NCBI GenBank assembly: GCA_935421135.1
Contig: OW285187.1
Location: 1,116,001-1,180,000, forward strand
Direction: 5' to 3'
DNA length: 64,000 nt
Origin: Bugulina stolonifera
Taxonomy: Eukaryota; Bryozoa; Gymnolaemata; Cheilostomatida; Bugulidae
A program made the translations under genes and the position numbers. This document shows positions 11,177-24,516 of this stretch, one piece after another. The notes under the pieces were generated by a model, which saw only the letters and a list, made by a program, of their open reading frames with translations, was not told where the DNA came from and ran no database searches. The stretch's first letter is position 1. The number at the start of each line of letters is the position of its first letter.

Positions 11177-12985
11177 TTAACAAACACCACTCTGCCACTT
11201 GTCCCAAGTTGGTTTCATGTTATCCAACTTATAATTATGTGACAGAGTAACATCAGGTAGTGTAAAGCTACAGGCACTGATGGGTTTCAAATGTATCCCC
11301 TTTAGTTTCAGCTTGTGTACATCTTTGACTTGTCCAGCACATATTCCAGTTACAAACACATCCTCTAGATGAATCAGTGGTAACTCTAAACATTTCTCTA
11401 AGAGGTCATTGAGAAAATTATTTGTTAAGAAGTACGCTGGACCACCATGAAATGGAGGATAGAATCTGCCGCATTGATATACTTTACGGTAGACAGGATC
11501 AAACCACTTGCCTCTCACCTTCGGCTTAGTGCGGGGCTGATAACTCCCTGCTATAAATTTACCATAATTCTTATGAAAAGTATTTAATATATTTAGAATT
11601 CTTGGTAGATTTAGTATATTGTCATCATCTACCTTGGCAACGTATTTAGGGGTTTTACAGTGTCTAGCAGCCCAAGTTAGCATACCCAGAGTTTTAAGTG
11701 TTAAGTTATAGTAACTGTCTACTATATCCATCTGTACAATATCTTTAAATTGTAGAGACTCCGATATGATGCTGATCTGAGTAAATCTATCATTAGTTAG
11801 ACCCACCATAAATACAATAGAAGATTTCATTTCCTTTAACCTTGATCTGTTCCCCCAGATTGATCGTATAACCTCTCTGTTTCTGAAGTTCTTTGGTTTA
11901 GAAGGGACAAGAATAATGAAGTTCTCAACTTCTGAGGAGCAGTCCTGAGCTGTGACGGGAAACTTCCAGATCCTCCTGTGAACTCCAACTCTTGGATATC
12001 CTACTTGTAGAAGATGTTCTGGAAGCACGTTGCGTACTCTTTGAGCAGCTTCAGCAAATCGCTGAGTAATGTTTACAATGTCGACTATAGAATTTGACTC
12101 GAGTAAGTCTTTTGCCGAACTGGTTGGTTTCTTACGAAAGTGTATGACTGAACCAATGCTTTTGATGTGAACTGTAGAATTGGGGTTGAACAAGTTGTCT
12201 GGTGAACTGCTTGACTTCTGACTAGAGTACAATACTGTACCATTTCTCTGACGTCCACTCAACCATATTCCTGCAGGCAGCATAAACAACAAAGATAGTC
12301 GTGTTAATCAAAACTAAGAATGGCATAATTATTTATCTCTTTCTCATTTGACTCAGCCTTGGCAGGATAATACCCCATAACAAATAAATTGCTACAGCCG
12401 TAGCATACTTACCACCGAGAAAAAGTTTTGACCGTACCATTATGTCTGGACAACATAGGCCATTGGGAATAATGAAGGGCAGGTTGATCAGATTGATTTC
12501 ATTGTAGTAAGATGAACATTTGATACACTTACCATTGTATTGTCCAGAATCCGTGACGGTCGTCTGGTCAAGGAGCACTAGATATACACAGATGACTAGA
12601 GAACTAGCAGCTCCTATCCCCAGCACTAACCTTCTCATTACCTACAGAATAAATAGCACAACGTTCAGTATTTAGTGTCTGAGGTTAGAAGAATTTCCTG
12701 TTAATGACGTACAGTAGGTGCAAGCGAGACCTAGAATCTTATGCCTGTGAATGGGCAGTAGTGAGGTTGGGGTTAGTTGAGAAAAATGACCTCCATTGCT
12801 CGAGTTTACATGGAAAACCAAGGCTATTTTGGGTGTGTTAAGAGGTAGAGTATTATATTACATAATCAACATTATTATATAATAGGTACGCACAGGAAAT
12901 CTGGGTGTCAACCTACATTATTGTATATCTTGCAGCATATTAGGCTGTTGCATATCAAACTAACTGTACTTACCAAAAGTTGCAT
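11177..12985 (-). CDS. GT31 glycosyltransferase, beta-1,3-galactosyltransferase-like (GT31-1)
   Basis: Exons on the minus strand: 12985-12974 (MQLL), 12641-12533, 12270-11177. They total 404 aa. It is a type II Golgi enzyme: a short cytoplasmic tail with basic residues, an anchor (LVICVYLVLL), a stem, then the GT31 catalytic domain. That domain shows VIRSIWGNRSR, VDSYYNLTLKTL, the metal/UDP-sugar site AKVDDDN, YPPFHGGPAYFLT and the catalytic-region motif LEDVFVTGIC; it ends WDKWQSGVC. By family, such enzymes add galactose or N-acetylglucosamine in beta-1,3 linkage to glycoproteins or lipids; acceptor unknown. The second exon also has its own ATG at 12638, but the micro-exon fits the phase and the plan of the three paralogues. 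It shares long near-identical blocks with GT31-2, -3 and -4. Confidence 0.85.
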
Positions 12986-14473
12986 CTTCAGAACTGTCAA
13001 ATAAATATAAACCTTCATTTACTTTTAACATAAGCCATCATATATCTACATGTATTTACCAGTACCCTAGCCATAAGACCAAAACTACATTAATCAATTA
13101 TTTAGCAAAAATAATCAAAATAATAGGAAATTATTTGAGGTACTCTAACAATGGTAAGGAGATAGAATCTTCTTTGTTTCTCGTAACTATTCTGTTCTAC
13201 TCAAAGTTCGGCATAATGCAGTAATTAGTGTTATAATACCACAACATAATATAAATATGGAGAAACTGCCAACTTTTTGATAGCAGAGCCGACATGATCG
13301 CATTTCCTATTGGCTGCCTATACTGTGTGATAGAATCTATGGTTAGTTTACTTCTTTGCTCATCCTATAGTCTATACTATAGCATAGAGTTGGCTCAAGT
13401 TGGAAAGTGGCGGTGGTAGAGGGTTGGGTGGGGATGTAAAATATCAAAATGGAGAAAGCATGCAGTTCTACAGACTACATTATATATTGTAATGTTAGCT
13501 CCAGTGTGGTAACCTTAACCCAGCCTCTCTGATACTCTCTCTCTAGCGTATCGTTTCGTGTAGGATAATGTAGCATAGCGTGACAGCCATTACATGTAGC
13601 TGCTGCCTACATAATAATATATCTATTGACTATTTTAGATGAATCCACTTCAACTTATACTTGTATAACTTCCAGTTCGCTACTCAGAGTGAGTAGCTTG
13701 TTCCACCAATTTCAAGGTCACTGTCAATATCAGGTGCGTAGAATGCACGTCAGGGAAGTTATAACCATGCAAAATAGGTGAATCTAATTATTACACCCAC
13801 TAAGACTAGTGGCTACTGGCTAGAAAGGTCATGCAGCTCACAGATGAAACCTTGTCTCTCCAACAAAATCTGACAGATCAGCACTTGGACCAATTGGAGA
13901 GCAAGCATACAGGATGATAAGTTGTACAGGAAGCTTATAGAAATGACGATGAGGAGTTTAGGCACTGCATTCAGCTATAACTTGGCTAGTTAATATTGTC
14001 CAATGGAGAAACATGAAAATTACGGTGAAGGAAGTTGGTACTCTCTTTAAGGAAGAAAAGCAACACTTTTGAGCAGGAGTTGCATGCCCTTGTTCAATGT
14101 ACCAATATCACTGGAAAATAATACACATTGTACAATTTCAAGAGGGTTATAATAATGATCTATTGTAATGCAAAGTTATCCTATCTCTCTTTTCGGTCAA
14201 AGAGAGAAGACAACTCTTAACAGAGGATGAATCTGCAGTGGTGAAAGGGCGCCTTGCTAGTAGAGGTGGAAATAGGATTTGGCCATAATTCTATACGATA
14301 TTATGCTTTATTGAACGCCATTCTACCCCTCACTTCAGGCCTATTACAGAGCCATGGACACCTGGTAACAACTATACTGTACATTGCACGAGCTTTAGAT
14401 TCTAAATACAGGAGTACACTTCATTCACTTTGACTGTGGTATATCTATGTACATACAGTATAGATGGTTGTAT
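12986..14473. other. Intergenic region upstream of GT31-1
   Basis: No exon supported on either strand. It contains one copy of the recurring GTTGTC hairpin (14174-14215). The promoter of GT31-1 should lie in the part next to 12985. Confidence 0.5.
14174..14215. repeat. GTTGTC-type hairpin, copy 1
   Basis: AGTTATCCTATCTCTCTTT pairs with AAAGAGAGAAGACAACT across a short loop, with one or two mismatches. It is one of several such hairpins in the window. Confidence 0.65.
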
Positions 14474-14482
14474 TGTAGATAG

Positions 14483-15468
14483 CAGAGCTGGGTCCAAGTC
14501 ATGGATTTGACTTGACTTGCCAAGTCAAGTCACAAGTCGACTTGACTTGGACTTGCCAACTTGCTGACTTGATTTTGACTTGCGCATCAATGCGACTTGA
14601 CTTGACTTGGACACATGAATGACTTGTGATTTCAACTTGACTTTGACTTGCACATCAATGTGACTTGACTTGACTTGGACACATGAATGACTTGTGATTT
14701 TGACTTGGGTTCTGCCAAGTCAATCTGGCAAATAAAAATGTTTTACAATGTTTAGCCAACGTGGAAAAAGGTCTCAATTGCCTACCTATTTATCATTTTT
14801 ACTAGATCAGTGCTACTAGCAGCACTCAGAGTATATCAAGGTTTGCTATGACGATACACAATCCAGACAATGTCTAGGCTGTGTGTACGTGAGACTACAC
14901 AATGCATAGTCACAAGTACACACAGTGCAAGTAGTGTAAGTGTAGCATAGATGTGGTGTAAGTAGTGAATACAATGTACAGTGTAATAATTACTAGAGTT
15001 AAATTGCAGGACTGGCCAGAGGACACTCTATGCTGTTTATATGCTATGTAACACTGTATTACCATTACAATATACAGTATATAATACTATATGACCAGTC
15101 TCGACCGTAGTGCCAATAATACTACTTATATAGACTAGTTCTTTACCATGATTGCATAACATACATGTAAATGCCCTGCTACACCTTGACATAGGTGTTT
15201 CATGGATTGGAATGCCTACTAAAAGAAAAAAATGATGTTTTGGAAAATGTAAAATTTTTTGAAGTTGTCTTCCACTTGACTTGCATTTCGACTTGACTTG
15301 ACACTTGCATGACAGCTGACTTGACTTGAGACAGCACTGACTTGACTTGCCTTCAAAATTTTAGAAGTTACTTGACTTGAGGCAGCACTGACTTGACTTG
15401 GACTTGCCTCCAAAATTTTAGAAATGACTTGACTTGTTGACTTGCAAGTCGACTTGGACCCAACTCTG
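14483..15468. mobile_element. Non-autonomous hAT-like DNA transposon, 986 bp
   Basis: Terminal inverted repeats: CAGAGCTGGGTCCAAGTC at the left, and GACTTGGACCCAACTCTG at the right end. A perfect 8-bp target duplication GTAGATAG sits at 14475-14482 and 15469-15476. The 8-bp duplication and a CAGAG-type terminus are hallmarks of the hAT superfamily. Both subterminal regions (about 240 bp each) are packed with ACTTGACTTG motifs in inverted orientation, as expected for transposase-binding arrays. No transposase frame is present, so it must have moved in trans. Confidence 0.9.
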
Positions 15469-15526
15469 GTAGATAGAACTACTAGAACCATCTCCATCTA
15501 GATTATCATGCTATAGATCATGAGTT

Positions 15527-15573
15527 GAAGTCGTCTCCTTTTATCGGGATTTGACGAAAGAGAAGACAACTTC
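15527..15573. repeat. GTTGTC-type hairpin, copy 2
   Basis: GAAGTCGTCTCCTTTT pairs with AGAGAAGACAACTTC. It lies 50 bases outside the hAT element. Confidence 0.65.
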
Positions 15574-15921
15574 GTACTATGAACAGAGCAAACAACTCCA
15601 AGTGATCACTACTTGTTGCTGAATACACAGCTAACTGCTGGCACCAAAACTGACAGTCAAATTATCCCCAATTGTAAGATGACCCTAAGAAACTGCTTAC
15701 TTGCCCTTTTAAGGTCTCGCACCCACCCACCATTGTACAATATGATATTATCTACTGTTCTACATCCCCACCAATACTTGCCAACCCGTATGGATTATGG
15801 TGTAGGAGAACAACATAACTGAGCTGAATAAATGGAAAACCTGATGTTTTGAATATGGAGACATGATTTAGTTCATCCAATATGTGATTATATATTATAA
15901 AACGTACAATAAATAACATGA

Positions 15922-18900
15922 CTATAAAAATACATTGATCACAACAACAAATATACAGAATACAAATGTGTGCTTGGTTGAAAGGTCAAGGTTAGAGGCG
16001 AGGTTACACGTAGCGCTATGCCACTTATCCCATGTTGGTTTCAGCTGCAGTAGTTTATAATCATGTGCCATCGTAACGTTGGGTAGAGTGAAGTTGCATC
16101 CACCAAGAGGGCTTCTATACATTCCTCCCAGATGTAGCTTCTGGACATCTTTGATTTGTCCAGCACATATTCCAGTTACAAACACATCCTCTAGATGAAT
16201 CAATGGTAACTCTAAGCATTTCTCTAAGAGGTCATTGAGAAAGTTATTTGTTAAGAAGTATGCAGGACCACCATGAAATGGTGGGTAGTATGGGCCTGCC
16301 TGATAGACCATGTGGTAGACTGGGTCAAACCATTTACCATCAATCTTTGGGCTAGTGAGTGGCTGGTGATTTCCAGCTATAAATTTATCATGCTGCTCAT
16401 GGAAAATATTCAGCATCTCTAGTATTCTTGGAAAATTTAGTATATTGTCATCATCTACCTTGGCGACGTATTTAGGGGTTTTACAGTGTCTAGCAGCCCA
16501 AGTTAACATACCCAGAGTTTTAAGTGTTAAGTTATAGTAACTGTCTACTATATCCATCTGTACAATATCTTTAAATTGTAGAGACTCCGATATGATTATG
16601 CTATCAGTCAAAGTATTGCTAGACAAACCTACCACAAAAATAATGGAAGATTTTATTTCTTTTAATCTTGTACGATTACCCCAAATAGACCGTATCACCG
16701 CCCTATTTATAAAATTATCTGGTGTAGTGGGAACCAGGATGATCAAGTTCTCCACCTCAGGCGAGCAGTCTGCAGCTGTGATGGTGAAGTTCCAGGCTCT
16801 CCTGTGTATACCAATCCCTGGATACCTCACTTTCTCGAGGTGCATTTCTGGTATAACTTTTACTCTCTCAGCGGCTTCGTCAAACCTTTGTGAAACGTTT
16901 TTAATTTGAAATAATGAGTTACGGTAAACCAATGATGTATGATTATGCACGTTATTACGGTCTGCAGATAAGTGATTATGCTGATAAGTAGACTCATGTC
17001 CCGATGTTCTGGCGTCATCTGTATTCAAGGTCAGACCACTAGAAATAATCCCTCGTCTGAGCATTGTGTTCTTCTCCTCCAACTCCTTCCGCAATAGTTC
17101 TGGTAAAAACAAAGCACAACCTTATAGATGTTCCATGGTACATGACACACACTCTGCTCTACCGCTGACACACACTGTGCTCTACAGCTGACAGTTACAA
17201 GCTAAAGCTGGTTAGCACAACCCTATCTCTTTCACAGATTCTCTGTTAAGTGATATCTGCCATACCTACACTATATTTACCTACACTATACCTACATGAC
17301 ATTTACACTATAGGCTATATGCATCTACACGTACACCAAACTACACGTACACAATAACCACAGACTGTAGCCTGCTAATGAAATGAAGGTAACACCAATG
17401 TACTATTATTTGACACTGTGGTTTACTTGGGACAGAAACAAGTACAATCTTCCCTCTACAGTCAAACCAACACACAGATACCAGGCTCACTCTAGCGATT
17501 AGTATCGTGTTGTGTAAGTTATCTCCTCCACTCACACAAAGTCAATGCAATGTCTAGTACTAGGTCTACAGGCACACTGTATATTGGTTGGATGAAGTAC
17601 ATCACTGTACAGTATTGCCTACTAGCTACTACACATCATCTTGTATAATGGTACATTTATCATTCTATCCACTACCTCCACCCTTGATGCCACTCTTCCC
17701 ATTGCAATGGATCCCAAATGTAGTGGTAATAAACTGACAAGGCAGGAAGTGGTGGTTATCTTGGTGATATACATAATCACATTACATAAGACAAGCATGC
17801 TGTTGTGAGTCATACACCCCACAACACACAACGTAATGTGTTGTATACTGTAGTAGGAACAGCTACATACAATGTAATGTATACTGTAGTAGGAACAGCT
17901 ACATACAATGTAATGTATACTGTAGTAGGGACAACTACATACAATGTAATGTATACTGTAGTAGGAACAGCTACATACAATGTAATGTATACTGTAGTAG
18001 GGACAACTACATACAATGTAATGTATACTGTAGTAGGGACAACTACTTACAATGTAATGTATACTGTAGTAGGGACAGCTACATACAATGTAATGTATAC
18101 TGTAGTAGGAACAGCTACATACAATGTAATGTATACTGTAGTAGGGACAACTACATACAATGTAATGTATACTGTAGTAGGGACAACTACTTACAATGTA
18201 ATGTATACTGTAGTAGGGACAGCTACATACAATGTAATGTATACTGTAGTAGGGACAGCTACATACAATGTAGTGTATACTGTAGTAGGGACAACTACAT
18301 ACAATGTATTGTATACTGTAGTAGGGACAGCTACATACAATGTAATGTATACTGTAGTAGGGACAGCTACATACAATGTAATGTATACTGTAGTAGGGAC
18401 AGCTATATACAATGTAGTGTATACTGTAGTAGGAACAGCTACATACAATGTAATGTATACTGTAGTAGGGACAGCTACATACAATGTAATGTATACTGTA
18501 GTAGGAACAGCTACATACGATGTAATGTATACTGTAGTAGGGACAGCTACATACAATGTAATGTATACTGTAGTAGGGACAGCTACATACAATGTAATGT
18601 ATACTGTAGTAGGAACAGCTACATACAATGTAATGTATACTGTAGTAGGAACAACTACATACAATGTAGTGTATACTGTAGTAGGGACAGCTACATACAA
18701 TGTATTGTATACTGTAGTAGGGACAACTACTTACAATGTAATGTATACTGTAGTAGGAACAACTACATACAATGTATTGTATACTGTAGTAGGGACAGCT
18801 ACATACAATGTAATGTATACTGTAGTAGGAACAGCTACATACAATGTAATGTATACTGTAGTAGGGACAGCTACATACAATGTAATGTATACTGTAGTAG

Positions 18901-21034
18901 GGACAGCTACATACACTGTAGTGTATACTGTAGTAGGGACAGCTACATACAATGTAATGTATACTGTAGTAGGGACAGCTACATACAATGTAATGTATAC
19001 TGTAGTAGGGACAGCTACATACAATGTATGTATACTGTAGTAGGGACAACTACATACAATGTAATGTATACTGTAGTAGGGACAACTACATACAATGTAT
19101 TGTATACTGTAGTAGGGACAGCTACATACAATGTAATGTATACTGTAGTAGGGACAGCTACATACAATGTAATGTATACTGTAGTAGGGACAGCTACATA
19201 CAATGTAATGTATACTGTAGTAGGGACAGCTACATACAATGTAATGTATACTGTAGTAGGGACAGCTACTTACAATGTAATGTATACTGTAGTAGGGACA
19301 GCTACATACAATGTAGTGTATACTGTAGTAGGAACAGCTATATACAATGTAGTGTATACTGTAGTAGGAACAGCTACATACAATGTAATGTATACTGTAG
19401 TAGGGACAGCTACATACAATGTAATGTATACTGTAGTAGGGACAGCTACTTACAATGTAATGTATACTGTAGTAGGGACAGCTACATACAATGTAATGTA
19501 TACTGTAGTAGGAACAGCTATATACAATGTAGTGTATACTGTAGTAGGAACAGCTACATACAATGTAATGTATACTGTAGTAGGGACAGCTACATACAAT
19601 GTAATGTATACTGTAGTAGGGACAGCTACTTACAATGTAATGTATACTGTAGTAGGGACAGCTACATACAATGTAATGTATACTGTAGTAGGAACAGCTA
19701 TATACAATGTAGTGTATACTGTAGTAGGAACAGCTACATACAATGTAGTGTATACTGTAGTAGGAACAGCTACATACAATGTAATGTATACTGTAGTAGG
19801 GACAGCTACATACAATGTAATGTATACTGTAGTAGGAACAGCTACATACAATGTAGTGTATACTGTAGTAAGAACAGCTACATACAATGTAATGTATACT
19901 GTAGTAGGGACAGCTACATACAATGTAATGTATACTGTAGTAGGAACAGCTACATACAATGTAATGTATACTGTAGTAGGGACAGCTACATACAATGTAA
20001 TGTATACTGTAGTAGGAACAGCTACATACAATGTATTGTATACTGTAGTAGGGACAGCTACATACAATGTAATGTATACTGTAGTAGGAACAACTACATA
20101 CAATGTAGTGTATACTGTAGTAGGAACAGCTACATACAATGTATTGTATACTGTAGTAGGGACAGCTACATACAATGTAATGTATACTGTAGTAGGAACA
20201 ACTACATACAATGTAGTGTATACTGTAGTAGGAACAGCTACATACAATGTAATGTATACTGTAGTAGGAACAACTACATACAATGTAGTGTATACTGTAG
20301 TAGGAACAGCTACATACAATGTATTGTATACTGTAGTAGGGACAGCTACATACAATGTAATGTATACTGTAGTAGGGACAGCTACATACAATGTAATGTA
20401 TACTGTAGTAGGAACAACTACATACAATGTAATGTTTGGTTTACTCACCTCTCACTAATCTACCTTGACCTGTATCTCTGATAGATGTATGTTCAAGGAA
20501 TACCAGGTATACACATATCAGTATTATACTTATACATCCTATTGCTTGCAGCGATCTTCTTATCACCTATAAAGTGAACACACCTACTGCACTAATACTG
20601 TTTATTCAGCATTCAATGGAATTGTAAATCTCTGACCCACTCAGTCAACAAGTCTGGAAATAAGCTGAATATGCAGCCATTCATCAACATTTTACATGGT
20701 AGTTCATTGCAATACACATGATATACAGTAGATAGTACATCAGCAGCACCTACTGTAGTCTATAGTAACTACCTACTCTACATAGCACAACCAAGGCAAT
20801 GAGTCAGTAGGGGTTAGAGGTCAAACTACTGGAAATCATTTCTTTACTAACTAAAAGCAATATTTGTGCACCACAGTGAAGAGCTGTATTTGTAAACAAC
20901 TTGCACACTGTGCGTCCATGTACTATGTATGTATAGTCTAACCTACATACAGACAGTCAAATCCACTTAGCAACCTTCCTGAAATGCAATCAAGAGTTAA
21001 AATCAATAATAATAATTACCTGAGGTCTCATCAT
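15922..21034 (-). CDS. GT31 glycosyltransferase with extra hydrophobic C-terminus (GT31-2)
   Basis: Exons on the minus strand: 21034-21020 (MMRPQ), 20566-20449, 17099-15922. They total 436 aa. Exon 2 gives a basic tail and anchor (RRSLQAIGC, ILICVYLVFL) as in GT31-1. The catalytic exon carries VIRSIWGNRTR, VDSYYNLTLKTL, AKVDDDN, YPPFHGGPAYFLT, LEDVFVTGIC and the terminal WDKWHSATC. Unlike its paralogues, it continues past WDKW..C with about 26 residues ending in a hydrophobic run (TFVFCIFVVVINVFL), which looks like a GPI-anchor signal or second membrane segment. Intron 2 is 3.35 kb, of which 2.6 kb is a 36-bp array. Its C-terminal half is nearly identical to GT31-1, while the region before VIRSIWGN is more divergent. 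Confidence 0.85.
17100..17837. other. Unique part of GT31-2 intron 2
   Basis: Between the catalytic exon's acceptor and the 36-bp array. I see no exon or element in it. Confidence 0.5.
17838..20432. repeat. 36-bp minisatellite, about 72 copies
   Basis: The unit contains ACATACAATGTAATGTATAC and TGTAGTAGGGACAGCT. On the gene strand each unit carries TTGTATGTAGCTGTCCCTAC then TACAG, that is, a GTATGT donor-like and a CTACTACAG acceptor-like site. The array starts about 13 bases past the GT31-2 exon 2 donor. Because 36 is divisible by 3, all six frames stay open for long stretches; none is a gene. Confidence 0.95.
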
Positions 21035-21055
21035 GGAGATGTGGCTAAGCTGGAG

Positions 21056-21232
21056 AACTACAAATATCAGAGTATACAGTATATAGCCTGTGTACCCAAG
21101 TACTACAAATATCAAAGTATACGATGTAGCCTGTGTACCTAAGTACTACAAATATCAGAGTATACGATATAGCCTGTGTACCTAAGTACTACAAATATCA
21201 GAGTATACGATATAGCCTGTGTATTTAAGTAC
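21056..21232. repeat. 43-bp direct repeat, about 4 copies
   Basis: The unit contains TACAAATATCAGAGTATACG and TAGCCTGTGTACCTAAG. It lies directly upstream of the GT31-2 start codon exon, in the presumed promoter or 5' UTR. Confidence 0.85.
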
Positions 21233-23844
21233 ACCATCAGGTGCAAAGATGCTATACATATATATGACTATTCTACAACTTAGAGTTTGCAATTCATTCA
21301 AAAATTAGATATTGCCATTTGTTCGCTCTGAGTGGTGTAGGGTTGTGTGTACAGTGGTACAAGTATTTCAGTCAATGGTGGGAAAATAAAAATTGCCCTC
21401 ACCAGCTATATTACATGACAATGAGGAGAGTTTAAGGGGTAGAATATATACAGAGAGACACCCTTAACCTACAGGCGATTATGTTATAAAATAGTTGAAA
21501 TGTTAAATAAATTCTACACACTGCTCTCCACTGAAACACTTCCCTATAGCTCGTTTCCACACTAAACTGCTTAGTAGGTTAAAAACCAAAAGGAGACGCT
21601 ACATGTTGTTTCACAACAAAGAAAGTCAAAACTAACAGTGTTGGTTAATGACTCACAAACACCAGGGCTAGCAGGAACAGAGCCTACAGCTGTGGGGAGA
21701 GACTGAACTGCCAGGTCCTGGTAGCAGTCATGAGACTGTATCTAGACAGACCCAGACCATGGGGAGAGTGCCTGATACCCTACTGTTGGCAGTAAACAGT
21801 TAGAAACTGTATCGTTCAGCACAGTAAGATAACTTCATTGAACAACAGCCTACAGACAGCTGAAGTTAAATTTAAAACTGCACTCCTTATATATATGAAA
21901 TGTGGCTCCGGGCTGAGGTCAAAAGGTTAGCTAGTACACTTAGTCGGTGTTGGACCAAAAAAGGTCTGAGTTACAATCAGCATAAAAGAGTTTTTTTATA
22001 ACAGAGTGAGATAAAGAATAAACACATATAGAGTACAACAAGTAGTTCAGAAATGACTAACACAGCAAATAAGTGTAATTGCCAAGACGTTGATGGAAGC
22101 ACAGAGTACAAGTAGGCCTATGCGCATCAATATCAATACCACATAGGCCTATTAAGTTACACGATTAAGCAGTCAAGAAAATGCATTATAGTGAATGGCA
22201 TGATTTAAAATCAAGAGTTACTGTCTCCTGGGAGGCAATGCTGCACAGGACATACCAATATAATGTATAGTTACCACCGGCTATGGTTATCAATGGCTAA
22301 CTTTTAATTTTAGAAAGAGTCAAAAGAAACAAAGTAAAGTCTTAGCCTGAGAGTGACTAGTAGAGTAGCCTAGAGTAGGCCTATATTTATAATGAAGCGC
22401 AGGCCCAAGTGCTACCTAGAATTAAAAGTAATGTTGTAGATCCATTCTTGTGTAACAAGAATATTTTATTGTGAGCAATCAAGGGCTTGGTCCCTTGGAT
22501 GCTCACTGACACAGGTAACTACCCTTTAACTTAATTCAGAAAGAATTATAATTATTATTAGTCCCTATAATAGCAGCCCAATATAATAACCATTATCACA
22601 CGATAAAACATCAACATGGTTCAATTACTGTTATTGATATTAAATATAGTCCTTAGGCATATAGGCCTACCATAATACATTTTAAGTATTAAAATATAAA
22701 AAAAATTAAACAAAATGAAAAATATTAATAAGCCTATAATTATAATCAATCAAATATTTTAGGCCTATTCATAAAACTTATCAAAATCCTGAAATGAATA
22801 ATAATCACAATCTAATCATAACCATGGCAGCTAATTTATTCAAAATATAGATATGTATATTATAACTAATATTTTTTAACAATAAAACAAGTAATAAAAT
22901 TCATTATGAACACAGAATGATGCAATCAATACATTTATTTCAAGGCCTCCGTTAATTATCAGATTTGTATGTCATTTATTTTATTAGAATAAGAATGGAT
23001 AGAATTATTATTAATATTATCAGTCGCAATCACAATAGTTGGTTCGGATGAGCATATGGTACTGGCAGGAGAATGTGAATTTTGAATAAGGTTGATAAGT
23101 AAGCAAGGACCCTTTGAGAACAGAATAAGATTAAGATATGCATTCAGATTACAGTATGAGTATAATTAAAAGTTTTGTTTATCGGCTGCCTATATAATTA
23201 TAGAGATACAATAACTAATAAATCATAGTAAGAAATGAGGCATAAAATGATTAAAAATAAAATTAATTAAATAATTAAGACAACTAGAAATACATTACAT
23301 AAAAATAAAACTCAAACTAAACCGAACTCAAAAGGAAATTCTAAGTTAAAGGAAAGTGCATATATCATATATGTACCATGGAGCACGCAAGGTGGTAACT
23401 TCGACACAGCACAGATAGATAGCTTCACTTCAGAGTGAAGGTTCTAGATAATTACGCCATGGAATTGATAGTGGACCCTGTGAGTGAAATATTTCCAGTT
23501 TCAGTCTGAGGTTTTCAAGTATGCAAGTACTGCGAATTCTGTAATATAGAGTTATCTGTGCTCTGTACAGACAGAAGTCGAGGCAGAGCGCTGATTGGTT
23601 TAGAAGGAGCTGCTACTGTCTGTATGAAGACATGACCGGAAATAGATCTGATTGATTTCGCTCATAGAGGAAAGACAACTCTTCAATTCTACAGCCTATA
23701 ATATAATCAATGATAATATACATGTACATTGATATAATGCACAGTGTATCTTGAAAGGTGGCGAATGAGAGTTGTCTTTTCTTTCTTTTGCAAGTTGTCC
23801 GCTCTTACCCCAAACTCGACATAATAGACGTCTCTTAGGTGTAC
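21233..23844. other. AT-rich intergenic region between divergent GT31-2 and GT31-3
   Basis: No exon supported on either strand. The stretch from about 22,500 to 23,340 is very AT-rich. GT31-2 (-) and GT31-3 (+) diverge from this region, so it should hold both promoters. Confidence 0.5.
23667..23782. repeat. GTTGTC-type inverted pair, copy 3
   Basis: GAGGAAAGACAACTCTT (23667-23683) faces GAGAGTTGTCTTTTC (23767-23781) across about 80 bases. A further AAGTTGTCC follows at 23792. Confidence 0.55.
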
Positions 23845-24165
23845 GTGTGTAGGCGTAGTGTACGTGTAGGTGTAGTGTAGGTGTAGTGTAGGTGTAGTGT
23901 AGGTGTAGTGTAGGTGTAGTGTAGGTGTAGTGTAGGTGTAGTGTAGGTGTAGTGTAGGTGTAGTGTAGGTGTAGTGTAGGTGTAGTGTAGGTGTAGTGTA
24001 GGTGTAGTGTAGGTGTAGTGTAGGTGTAGTGTAGGTGTAGTGTAGGTGTAGTGTACGTGTAGTGTACGTGTAGGTGTAGTGTACATGTAGGTGTAGTGTA
24101 GTGTAGGTGTAGTGTACGTGTAGTGTACATGTAGGTGTAGTGTACGTGTAGGTGTACATGTAAGG
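23845..24165. repeat. 11-bp minisatellite TAGGTGTAGTG, about 27 copies
   Basis: A nearly perfect run of TAGGTGTAGTG that decays at the right side into CGTGTAGTGTA variants. It is intergenic, about 350 bases upstream of the GT31-3 micro-exon. Confidence 0.95.
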
Positions 24166-24516
24166 CTGGTGCAGAATAATGATATTTGAGAGTGCAGCCT
24201 GCAGAACAACTCGGCCAGGAATATCATGCATGTATGTACTCTGAGTGGACCACATGTGGTACTTACGTTCAGCTGCACTACTGCTCGCTGATTTTACTCA
24301 ATAACTCCAACTATAAACAAATGATGCTGTCTCATTTAAACAATGGTCACAGCTGACCTTAATGCTTACTGTGTCCAATAGCAACATGGTGTAGAGTTAT
24401 ACATCAGCGGAGCAGATCGCCTTCAGAGATAGCAGCACTCAGTTGTATCGCCTGCTATACTCTACCGATAGTGGGGATACAATTCAACAGAGGAGATAAC
24501 ATTTGTACAGGAAACT

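Noticed and set aside
15613..15822. 69 aa plus-strand frame near the hAT element
   Set aside because: No recognisable domain or coding context. Expected by chance.
17622..20481. Very long open frames on both strands (for example 475 and 485 aa)
   Set aside because: They are translations of a 36-bp minisatellite, open in all frames because the unit is a multiple of 3. They lie inside an intron.
23845..24165. TAGGTGTAGTG run as possible interstitial telomere repeat
   Set aside because: Not TTAGGG or a near variant, and an 11-bp period.
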